This document shows, piece by piece, positions 6,444-12,858 of a DNA stretch of 12,858 nucleotides (position 1 is the stretch's first letter; each line of letters opens with the position of its first letter). The translations under genes were made by a program, and so were the position numbers. The DNA is from Halanaerobiales bacterium (GTDB lineage: Bacteria; Bacillota_F; Halanaerobiia; Halanaerobiales; DTU029), in contig JADQBV010000035.1 of assembly GCA_016278415.1 (NCBI GenBank), forward strand, positions 1 through 12,858, written 5' to 3'. The notes below the pieces were generated by a model that saw only the letters and a list, made by a program, of their open reading frames with translations, was not told the DNA's origin and made no database searches.

Positions 6444-6562
6444 ACTACTATATAAGACTTTAGATGAGATTATAAATAAAAAAACCATATTCTATATGTG
6501 ATCTTTGAACTGAATTTATATATATGATTATGAAATAACATTTAATAATGGAGGGATTAAGT

Positions 6563-7291
6563 ATGCGTATAATTATTGAAGAAGACTATCAATCGATGAG
6601 TAAAAAAGCAGCATTATTGGTAGCTAGCCAGGCTACTCTTAAACCAAATAGTGTACTTGGATTGGCTACAGGAAGTACACCATTGGGAATGTATGAAGAG
6701 TTAATTGCAATGTATCAAATGGGAGAGATAGATTTTTCGGAGGTTATATCATTTAACCTTGATGAATATTATCGATTGCCACATGATAATTCTCAAAGTT
6801 ATCATTACTATATGCAAGACAATTTTTTTAAACATATTAATATTAAGGCAAGAAATATCTTTATACCAGATGGGATGGTTGATGATGTTTCTAGAGAATG
6901 CTGGGAATATGAAGAACAGATTAGACAAAGTGGGGGGATTGATCTTCAGGTTTTAGGTATAGGGGCCAATGGACATATTGGATTTAATGAACCTGGGGAA
7001 CGACTTAATGTTACTACAGATTTAGTAAATTTGACTGAGGAAACTATTGCTGCAAACAGTCGATTTTTTGATTCGATGGAATTAGTTCCTAAGAAGGCTA
7101 TTTCTGTTGGAATGGCTACAATACTTAAAGCCAATCGAGTTATTTTGTTAGCTAGTGGTGAAAGTAAAGCAGATGCTATAAGGGATACAGTAAGTGGTTT
7201 TGTTAGTACCCAAACACCATCATCGCTTTTACAGACACACCCAGAAGTTACTTTAATTATCGACGAGGCTGCAGCTAGTTTGATAAAGTAA
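6563..7291 (+). CDS. nagB: Glucosamine-6-phosphate deaminase
   Basis: Converts GlcN-6-P to fructose-6-P and ammonia, feeding amino sugars into glycolysis. It is 242 aa from ATG 6563, the short form seen in Firmicutes such as Bacillus subtilis NagB, without the C-terminal extension of the allosteric E. coli enzyme. Landmarks are LGLATGSTPLGMYEEL (32-47, phosphate loop), FNLDEYY with catalytic Asp67, and GIGANGHIGFNEPG with Asn136, His138 and Glu143 at the sites of the E. coli Asp141-His143-Glu148 triad. An in-frame ATG at 6548 exists but overlaps the ribosome site GGAGGG (6550-6555), which is seven bases from 6563, so 6563 is chosen. It has its own promoter and leader, separate from nagA. Confidence 0.96.
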   Translation: MRIIIEEDYQSMSKKAALLVASQATLKPNSVLGLATGSTPLGMYEELIAMYQMGEIDFSEVISFNLDEYYRLPHDNSQSYHYYMQDNFFKHINIKARNIFIPDGMVDDVSRECWEYEEQIRQSGGIDLQVLGIGANGHIGFNEPGERLNVTTDLVNLTEETIAANSRFFDSMELVPKKAISVGMATILKANRVILLASGESKADAIRDTVSGFVSTQTPSSLLQTHPEVTLIIDEAAASLIK

Positions 7292-7401
7292 TGTCTGTTG
7301 TGGTGATAGAGTGCTAGCAAGTCAGCTTAAACTATGTCGAAATCGAAGATAAGACTTAAGGTAGATTTTCATATTTACTAAACATTGAGAGGAGGGTTAA
7401 G

Positions 7402-8589
7402 GTGATTAAAAATACTAAGGAATTAAAACAGCATAATAAATATATTATATTAAATGAAATAGTTGAAAGACAACCTATCTCCAGGAAAGATTTGAGTCAG
7501 GCCTTGGATGTATCTCATGCTACTGTTTCATATATAATAAAGGAACTAATATCAGATGGATTAGTTGTTGAGACTGATTATCAGGAGTCTACAGGGGGAC
7601 GTCCCCCTAGGTTAGTAGAATTCAGGGGAGATAAAAAATTTGTTATTGCAGTAGAGATGAGTTATACATATATTTCTTATGCTATCTATGACCTAAACTT
7701 TAATATTAGACGAGAAGAAAAATGGGATATAAATGATTTGAAAGCAAGGGATATAATTAGAAATTTATATGAAAAGATTTTTTGTGAGTTTTTTAAAGTA
7801 GAGGGAATTGATAATAATGACATAATTGGAATTGGTATATCTGTTCCCGGTATATATAACTATCAAGATGATATTCTAACTGATAGTATAAGTGAGATTT
7901 GGCAGAGTGTTAATTTTAAGGAAGAGTTTGATAAACATTTCGCCCTACCACTCTATATTGAGAATGACGCCAATATATCTACCTATTATGAATCTGCCTA
8001 TGGAGTGGGGGTAGATTATTCAAATCTTTTATATGTTTTTATAGCTGAAGGTATAGGTTCAGGGTTGATTATTAATGGAGAATTATATAAAGGGGCACAT
8101 GGTCTTGCTGGAGAAATAAGTCATATCAAGTCAAGTGAAAAAGATTATCCCTGTACTTGTGGTGGTAAGGGATGTCTTGAAGTAGTAGCTTCTATGTCTG
8201 CTATTAAGAATGAGGTAATTAGGGAATTAGAGCAGGGGATAGATAGTCAGCTTCAAGATCTTTTACTAGATAATATTTATATTAACGATATCATAAAGGC
8301 ATATAGACAAGGTGATCAACTTTGTCAAAGAGTTATCAAGCAGTCAGTTGACTATTTATTAAGTACTGTATCAGGCTTAATAAATTTCCTTGATCCAGAC
8401 TTGATAATTGTTGGAGATATATATAACTTATATGATAAAAAAATGATTGATAAAATGAACAAAAAATTAAACAGTTTATCTTCTATTGGTGGTCATAGTA
8501 CTAAGGTTGTTAGAAGGACGGAAGAGGATTATATTCAGTTAAAAGCTACTGCAAAATACGTATTTGATAAATGGAAACATAAGATTTAA
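7402..8589 (+). CDS. ROK-family transcriptional regulator (NagC/XylR-like)
   Basis: Probable sugar-responsive repressor of the local amino-sugar genes, 395 aa. An N-terminal winged helix-turn-helix (about residues 15-75) has the recognition region LSQALDVSHATVSYIIKEL and ends in the wing motif STGGRPPR. A ROK sugar-kinase-like domain follows: GIGISVPG (143-150), YIENDANIS (185-193), EGIGSGLIINGELYKGAHGLAGEISH (216-241) and the zinc site made of His241 with Cys251, Cys253 and Cys258 (CTCGGKGCLE). The DNA-binding domain separates it from plain ROK kinases. The start is GTG 7402, seven bases after GAGGAGGG. It sits between nagB and the kinase gene, which starts about 20 bases after its stop, so those two are likely co-transcribed. 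The inducer is probably GlcNAc, GlcN or a phosphate of these, by context only. Confidence 0.9.
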   Translation: MIKNTKELKQHNKYIILNEIVERQPISRKDLSQALDVSHATVSYIIKELISDGLVVETDYQESTGGRPPRLVEFRGDKKFVIAVEMSYTYISYAIYDLNFNIRREEKWDINDLKARDIIRNLYEKIFCEFFKVEGIDNNDIIGIGISVPGIYNYQDDILTDSISEIWQSVNFKEEFDKHFALPLYIENDANISTYYESAYGVGVDYSNLLYVFIAEGIGSGLIINGELYKGAHGLAGEISHIKSSEKDYPCTCGGKGCLEVVASMSAIKNEVIRELEQGIDSQLQDLLLDNIYINDIIKAYRQGDQLCQRVIKQSVDYLLSTVSGLINFLDPDLIIVGDIYNLYDKKMIDKMNKKLNSLSSIGGHSTKVVRRTEEDYIQLKATAKYVFDKWKHKI

Positions 8590-8609
8590 TCATATTGGAG
8601 GTTGGTAAT

Positions 8610-9626
8610 ATGAAATATTTTTTAGGTGTTGATGGTGGCGGGACAAGTACCGCATCCTATTTAGCTGATCAAGAGGGCCATATTCTAGGAACAGGTGAGA
8701 GTGGGCCATCTAACTATCAAGTTGTTGGAGCTGAGATAGCTCTCTTATCAATAAAGGAATCTATAATCCAAGCATATCAATCTGCTGGTATTAGTATAGT
8801 CGATACAAATATAGATTCAGCTTCTTTTGGATTGGCAGGTATTGATACTGAAAAAGACTATCAATTCTTTTTCCCTATGTTAAAAAAAATCGAATTTATA
8901 GATAAGCTTACCTTACTTAATGATTCTTATTTAGCACTTGCTGGTGGTAATGCTTCTGCTAATGGTATAGCATTAATTGCAGGGACTGGTTCTATAGCAG
9001 TAGGGATAAATAAAACCGGGGAGAGAAAAAGAGTAGGTGGTTGGGGTTATATTTTTGATGATAAGGGTAGTGGTTATAATATTGCTGTAAATGCCCTCCA
9101 TGCTATTTTTCGTGCATATGATGGACGGGGAAAAGATACTAAACTCACTCATTTTGTATGTCAGTTTCTTGAGCTCAAAAGGGTAGAAAATATTGTTAAT
9201 AGGATATATGTTGAGAAGATGAGTAGAAAAGATATAGCTGAATTAGCAAAGTTTGTATTTGTGGCCGCTGTTGAAGGTGATTCGGTAGCTGTTGATATTA
9301 TTAGGAAAGCAGGTATTGAATTGGCAGATCAGGTATTTACAGTTATAAAGGATCTGAAAATTGATGGACCTAAAATAAAGCTACCACTTGTTGGAGGGGT
9401 ATTTAAGAGCAAGAATGAAGTATTATTAAATAGCATAAAAAATCAATTAGAGAAGAAATTGCTAATAGGAAGCGAATCAGGGATGGGAAGAGTTGAAGAG
9501 GTTCAGCTAATAGAACCCATACTACAACCAGCAGCAGGTGGTTTGTTAATAGCACTGGATTCCTTAGGTATAAAATCTAATGATAAAATGATAAAGAATT
9601 TAAAAAAGGGGGAGAAATTATGTTAA
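8610..9626 (+). CDS. BadF/BadG/BcrA/BcrD-type N-acetylglucosamine kinase
   Basis: ATP-dependent amino-sugar kinase of the ASKHA fold, related to eukaryotic NAGK. It would phosphorylate GlcNAc (perhaps GlcN) imported unphosphorylated by the ABC system, supplying NagA. It is 338 aa from ATG 8610. Motifs: phosphate-1 loop FLGVDGGGTSTASY (4-17), GLAG at 74-77, LLNDSYLAL (102-110) with the likely catalytic Asp105, phosphate-2 loop ALIAGTGSIAVG (121-132), then GGWGYIFDDKGSGY (143-156), PLVGGVFKS and a C-terminal LQPAAGGLLIAL. An upstream in-frame TTG (8595) overlaps the ribosome site GGAGGT (8597-8602), so ATG 8610 is chosen. The stop overlaps the GH2 start by 7 bp, linking this kinase to the glycosidase that releases its substrates. 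GlcNAc and GlcN specificity cannot be told apart from sequence alone. Confidence 0.88.
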   Translation: MKYFLGVDGGGTSTASYLADQEGHILGTGESGPSNYQVVGAEIALLSIKESIIQAYQSAGISIVDTNIDSASFGLAGIDTEKDYQFFFPMLKKIEFIDKLTLLNDSYLALAGGNASANGIALIAGTGSIAVGINKTGERKRVGGWGYIFDDKGSGYNIAVNALHAIFRAYDGRGKDTKLTHFVCQFLELKRVENIVNRIYVEKMSRKDIAELAKFVFVAAVEGDSVAVDIIRKAGIELADQVFTVIKDLKIDGPKIKLPLVGGVFKSKNEVLLNSIKNQLEKKLLIGSESGMGRVEEVQLIEPILQPAAGGLLIALDSLGIKSNDKMIKNLKKGEKLC

Positions 9627-12184
9627 AGAGAGTAATAAAAAATGGATGGCAGATGAAATCTTCTCAAGATATAGATATATTTGGCGAAAAAATATCTTCA
9701 TTAAATTATAAGGCTAATGATTGGTATTCTGTGACAGTACCTGGAACTGTTATTAGTGGACTTGTAGAGAATGAGGTTTATCCAGATCCATATTACGATA
9801 AAAACATAAGCAAATTGCCAGGGTATAAACACGGGAAAGACAGTCTTTTCTCTAATCATTATATGCCTGATGATAGTCCCTTCCGTAGTTCCTGGTGGTA
9901 TCGAAATATATTTACAATACCTGAAGAGTGGGAGGGGAAGAAAATATGCTTGGAGTTTAGAGGGATTAATTATGCAGCAAATATTTGGCTTAATAGAAAA
10001 AGGGTAGCTGGTGTAGGTGAAGTACAGGGAACATATAGGTTATATGAATTTGATATTAGTAATAATATTAATAATGATAAAAAAAATGTACTGGCTGTAG
10101 AAATATTCGCACCACAACCAGATGATCTGGCTATGACATTTATAGACTGGAGTCCTGTACCGCCAGATGACTCAATGGGCATTTGGCAGCCTGTATGCTT
10201 GCAGGTTTCCGAAGAAATATCAATAAGAAACACCTTTGTAAGAAGTAAACTTAGTAATCAAAATCAACAGGCAGAATTGTTGCTTACATCAGAGGTATAT
10301 AATGATACGGAAGAAGAAAAATCAGTTAGATTAGTAGGTGAAATAGTAGGGGAAAACGAGAGTATAAGCTTTGAGAAGACTGTAATTATTGGAGCTAAAA
10401 TGAAGGAAAAGGTAATGATTACAGTTGAAGACTGTCCAGAACTACAAATAGATAAACCGAGAGTCTGGTGGCCATATCAGATGGGAAATCCTGATTTATA
10501 TAAATTGAATTTAAAGGCCTATCAAGGCGACAATATATCTGATGAAGAAGATCTTACTTTTGGTATTCGTGAAATCGATACATATCTAAATGAAAAAGGC
10601 TCTCGAATGTTTATGATAAATGGTCAGGAGCTTCAGCTCCGAGGGGCTGCCTGGACACCTGACTTAATGCTTCGTCAGTCAACTATTCAGGACGAAATTG
10701 ATATATCATATATTAAAAATATGAATTTTAATACGGTTAGATTAGAGGGGAAATTAGCAACAGATAGTTTCTGGGATATTTGTGATCATGAAGGTATTAT
10801 AGTTATTGCAGGGTGGCCCTGCTGTAACCATTGGGAAAAATGGGATAAGTGGAAAGCGGAAGACCTGGGAATAGCTGTTAAATCATTAAATTCTCAAATA
10901 AAGAGACTTCGTAATCATCCGTCTATGACTGCCTGGTTTTATGGTAGTGATTTTCCTCCTACTTATGAAGTGGAGAGGGAGTATTTAAAAGTAATGGAAG
11001 AGACTCACCCAGATATTCCTGCAATATCAAGTGCTGCTGATAAATCTACCCAAATAACTGGAGAGCCTGGTGTAAAGATGTCTGGTCCATATAGTTATGT
11101 TCCTCCACAATACTGGTATGATCAAGAAATGCCTGGTGTAGCTGGCAAATTCAATACAGAGACTGGTCCAGATATGTGTATTCCACAGATGGAAAGCCTG
11201 GAGATGATGATGTCGCCTGAGGAACTGGAAGTAGAGAGTGATGCCTGGAAGCTTCATGCTGGTCTGGCTGCATTTACCGATACCAAGGTATTGGATAAAG
11301 TTGTAGAGGGAAGGTTTGGGGATAATCTAAGCATTAAGGAATATGTAAAGGCTTCACAGCTAATCGCTTATCAATCATGGCGAGCAATGTATGAAGCACA
11401 TTTCCGTAACTGGCCTGATGCTACAGGTGTTATTGGTTGGATGTTAAATAGTTCCTGGCCGTCACTTATCTGGCAATTGTATGATTATTATAATCTACCT
11501 AATGGTGCTTTTTATGGTAGTAAGAAGGCCTGTGAACCAATACACCTACAGTACTCATATGATGATAATTCTATTTACCTGGCAAATCAAACCTTTGAGG
11601 AACAAAAGGATATGAAGGTAAGGTTAGTTCTATATAGTAAGGATTTAAAAGAAAGATTTAAAAAAGATATAAAAATCAAGAGTGTAGATAAATATAAGTC
11701 GCAATTTTTATTCAAAATACCAGAAGAATATCTTGATGATAAATTATCTTTTCTTTTTCTATATCTGGAGAATGAGGATAGTCTTATCAGTAAAAACGTA
11801 TACTACCTACCATCAGGCAATGACATATATGATGATGCTAATCCTAGTATTTGGTTTCACCGTCCTTTAAAACAATTTGCAAGTTTAGAAGAACTTTGGA
11901 ATCTTCCAATGGCTAATTTGGAGATGCAACACAGTATAGATATAAAAGAAAATAAATTGAACCTTAAAGTACGGGTAGAAAATAATTCTGAGTCTATTGC
12001 TTGTTTCAATCAGCTAAAGGTTTATGACCGAGAAAGTAATATTATTACTCCTGTATATTGGACTGATAATTACATTACCCTTCTTCCTGGAGAGAGCCAA
12101 CAGGTACAAGGAAGAATTAAAGAGTGTGACATAAGATCATTAGATGATATACAGCTTGCAATTGATGGTTGGAATTTGGCTTAA
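9620..12184 (+). CDS. GH2 exo-beta-D-glucosaminidase (CsxA-like)
   Basis: Glycoside hydrolase expected to release GlcN from the non-reducing end of chitosan oligosaccharides. It is 854 aa with no signal peptide, so cytoplasmic, unlike the secreted actinomycete enzymes. Order: sugar-binding jelly roll (about 1-200, with WWYRNIF, FRGINYAANIWLNRKRV and the motif DWSPVPPDDSMGIW at 176-189), an immunoglobulin-like domain, a TIM barrel (about 325-640), then C-terminal beta domains. In the barrel, YGSD places Asp444 as acid/base and FNTE places Glu514 as nucleophile. Asp in place of the usual GH2 acid Glu, plus GWPCCNHWE, SGPYSYVPPQYWYD and GWMLNSSWPSLIWQLYDYY, resemble the exo-glucosaminidase subfamily defined by Amycolatopsis CsxA, as I recall that sequence. 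The start ATG 9620 overlaps the kinase stop, with GGGGGAG just upstream. A beta-mannosidase is the main alternative and seems less likely. Confidence 0.87.
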   Translation: MLKRVIKNGWQMKSSQDIDIFGEKISSLNYKANDWYSVTVPGTVISGLVENEVYPDPYYDKNISKLPGYKHGKDSLFSNHYMPDDSPFRSSWWYRNIFTIPEEWEGKKICLEFRGINYAANIWLNRKRVAGVGEVQGTYRLYEFDISNNINNDKKNVLAVEIFAPQPDDLAMTFIDWSPVPPDDSMGIWQPVCLQVSEEISIRNTFVRSKLSNQNQQAELLLTSEVYNDTEEEKSVRLVGEIVGENESISFEKTVIIGAKMKEKVMITVEDCPELQIDKPRVWWPYQMGNPDLYKLNLKAYQGDNISDEEDLTFGIREIDTYLNEKGSRMFMINGQELQLRGAAWTPDLMLRQSTIQDEIDISYIKNMNFNTVRLEGKLATDSFWDICDHEGIIVIAGWPCCNHWEKWDKWKAEDLGIAVKSLNSQIKRLRNHPSMTAWFYGSDFPPTYEVEREYLKVMEETHPDIPAISSAADKSTQITGEPGVKMSGPYSYVPPQYWYDQEMPGVAGKFNTETGPDMCIPQMESLEMMMSPEELEVESDAWKLHAGLAAFTDTKVLDKVVEGRFGDNLSIKEYVKASQLIAYQSWRAMYEAHFRNWPDATGVIGWMLNSSWPSLIWQLYDYYNLPNGAFYGSKKACEPIHLQYSYDDNSIYLANQTFEEQKDMKVRLVLYSKDLKERFKKDIKIKSVDKYKSQFLFKIPEEYLDDKLSFLFLYLENEDSLISKNVYYLPSGNDIYDDANPSIWFHRPLKQFASLEELWNLPMANLEMQHSIDIKENKLNLKVRVENNSESIACFNQLKVYDRESNIITPVYWTDNYITLLPGESQQVQGRIKECDIRSLDDIQLAIDGWNLA

Positions 12185-12203
12185 AATGTTGGGATTTGAA
12201 TGC

Positions 12204-12232
12204 TTGACTTATATAGGATTATATGCTAGAAT
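12204..12232 (+). promoter_or_regulatory. Sigma-70-type promoter for rplU-rpmA
   Basis: TTGACT (12204-12209), 17 bp, then TAGAAT (12227-12232), preceded by TG one base upstream (12224-12225). It is the best vegetative promoter in the window and is expected for a ribosomal protein operon. The start would be near 12239. It begins only 20 bases after the GH2 stop, with no terminator seen between. Confidence 0.82.
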
Positions 12233-12239
12233 TAATACG

Positions 12240-12330
12240 TTGTGTTACCAAAACCGCACGGAGTAGGTTAGAATAAAAGGTTACGTAAAGTGGCTACCTG
12301 ATTCGGCGAGTCTTGAGGTAAGGGAGGTGT
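12240..12330 (+). ncRNA. Probable ribosomal protein L21 leader RNA
   Basis: Structured 5' leader between the promoter and the L21 start. A hairpin forms from TACCT/AGGTA (12295-12299 / 12316-12320) stacked with GATTC/GAGTC (12300-12304 / 12308-12312) over a GGC loop, ending directly beside the ribosome site AGGGAGGTG (12321-12329). Alternatively GAGTAGGT (12261-12268) pairs with ACCTGATTC (12296-12304) with one bulge. Position, the CCGCACGG block and the GATTCGGCGAGTC block resemble the L21 leader family of low-GC Gram-positives as I remember it. I could not run a covariance search. Confidence 0.6.
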
Positions 12331-12335
12331 AGCTT

Positions 12336-12647
12336 GTGTACGCTATTATTAAAACTGGTGGAAAACAATATAGAGTTGAAGAAGATAGAATTATTAAGGT
12401 TGAAAAATTATCTGTTGAGGCTGGTGATACTGTAGAGTTTGATAAAGTATTATCTGTTGTTGATGATAATGGTTCTAGGTTTGGTAAACCTTATTTAGAA
12501 GATGCTAAGGTAACTGGTAAAGTAATTGAACAGGGTAAAGATAAGAAGGTTATCGTCTTTAAATATCGTCCGAAAAAACGTTATCGTAAGAAAACTGGAC
12601 ATCGTCAACCATATACAAGAGTTTTGGTTGAAAAAATTGAAGCCTAA
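12336..12647 (+). CDS. rplU: 50S ribosomal protein L21
   Basis: Structural protein of the large ribosomal subunit that binds 23S rRNA, 103 aa, the standard length. It shows the family N-terminus [16 protein letters not shown], the central GKP-Y motif, and the basic C-terminal signature [21 protein letters not shown]. The start codon is GTG 12336, seven bases after AGGGAGGTG. It is preceded by its own promoter and a probable autoregulatory leader, and followed by the L27 gene. This is core-genome sequence that marks the end of the amino-sugar cluster. Confidence 0.98.
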   Translation: MYAIIKTGGKQYRVEEDRIIKVEKLSVEAGDTVEFDKVLSVVDDNGSRFGKPYLEDAKVTGKVIEQGKDKKVIVFKYRPKKRYRKKTGHRQPYTRVLVEKIEA

Positions 12648-12829
12648 ATATATTTAAATACTTCTAAGTGCTTTCTATTTATAGTATTAATTGTCTGATA
12701 AGATTTGTTTGATAAGATAGTATTTAAGTTCAGGAACATAAAAATACGTTATTAATAATGTATAGATAAGATTTAATTTAATGGAGTTGTTTTCTTAATA
12801 AATACACTAATTATTGGGGGGTGGATAAA
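12648..12829. other. rplU-rpmA spacer without a prp gene
   Basis: This 182-bp AT-rich spacer holds no ORF of useful size. Many Firmicutes have the roughly 110-codon prp (ysxB) protease gene here, and it does not fit. Three copies of GATAAGAT occur (12697-12704, 12711-12718, 12765-12772), and a near-palindrome with core TTATTAATAA lies around 12749-12758. Neither has a known role. No clear terminator is seen, so L21 and L27 are probably co-transcribed. Confidence 0.7.
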
Positions 12830-12858
12830 ATGGCTCATAAAAAAGGTGTTGGTAGTTC
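12830..12858 (+). CDS. rpmA: 50S ribosomal protein L27, 3' truncated by window end
   Basis: Only the first codons are visible: M-A-H-K-K-G-V-G-S-S, the conserved L27 N-terminus that reaches into the peptidyl transferase centre. The start is ATG 12830 with GGGGGGTGG (12816-12824) five bases upstream. An in-frame GTG at 12821 lies inside the ribosome site and is not favoured. The frame upstream to the stop at 12779 lacks the hydrophobic LQFFA-type extension that is cleaved in Bacillus and Staphylococcus, so the mature form appears to be encoded directly. Confidence 0.93.

Noticed and set aside
6548..6562. Upstream ATG extending NagB by five residues
   Set aside because: It overlaps the ribosome site GGAGGG that serves ATG 6563, and NagB proteins begin at the M-R-I-I-I position.
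6444..6562. Riboswitch or glmS-type ribozyme in the nagB leader
   Set aside because: I see no conserved core or stable stem set; the sequence is AT-rich with only a short CATAT/ATATG repeat.
6946..7320. Minus-strand ORF of 124 codons opposite nagB
   Set aside because: It is antisense to the conserved C-terminal half of NagB with no recognisable domain; a shadow of the real gene.
8595..8609. Upstream TTG extending the kinase by five residues
   Set aside because: It overlaps the ribosome site of ATG 8610, and the kinase family starts right before the DGGGT loop.

Overview
The window is AT-rich DNA from a low-GC anaerobic Firmicute (Bacillota). A Halanaerobiales-type (diderm) lineage is my best guess. 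The reasons are the gene families, the codon use, and a family 1 sugar-binding protein with a plain Sec signal peptide and no lipobox cysteine, as expected in a cell with an outer membrane. This placement is inference; no rRNA is present.

Layout, all on the + strand: (1) 1-1483, the 3' end of a PTS operon of the lactose/cellobiose/chitobiose family (EIIC, cut by the window edge, then EIIA), closed by a strong intrinsic terminator. (2) 1484-1888, a 405-bp gap with that terminator, A-tracts, a near-perfect sigma-54 (-24/-12) promoter and a leader carrying a consensus Shine-Dalgarno in front of a tiny ORF. (3) 1889-4968, a CUT1-type ABC sugar importer (binding protein and two permeases, no ATPase), with a terminator-like hairpin after the binding protein. 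(4) 5154-12184, amino-sugar catabolism: nagA, nagB, a ROK-family regulator, a BadF/BadG-type N-acetylglucosamine kinase and a GH2 exo-beta-D-glucosaminidase. (5) 12185-end, the start of the ribosomal rplU-rpmA operon, with its promoter and a probable L21 leader RNA.

The genes make a coherent pathway for chitin/chitosan-derived sugars. The ABC importer would bring in GlcNAc or chito-/chitosan-oligosaccharides and the PTS may bring in chitobiose as a phosphosugar. The cytoplasmic GH2 enzyme would remove GlcN units from the non-reducing end. The kinase would make GlcNAc-6-P, NagA would deacetylate it to GlcN-6-P, and NagB would convert that to fructose-6-P and ammonia. The ROK protein is the likely local repressor. 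The kinase and GH2 genes overlap by 7 bp. nagA and nagB each appear to have their own extended -10 promoter with an inverted repeat close upstream.

No mobile element, CRISPR array, tRNA or rRNA was seen. The most unusual points are the sigma-54 promoter on an ABC sugar operon, a probable AUU start codon for the first permease, two mutually exclusive pairings in the rplU leader, and an rplU-rpmA pair that lacks both the Prp protease gene and the L27 N-terminal extension that Prp removes.
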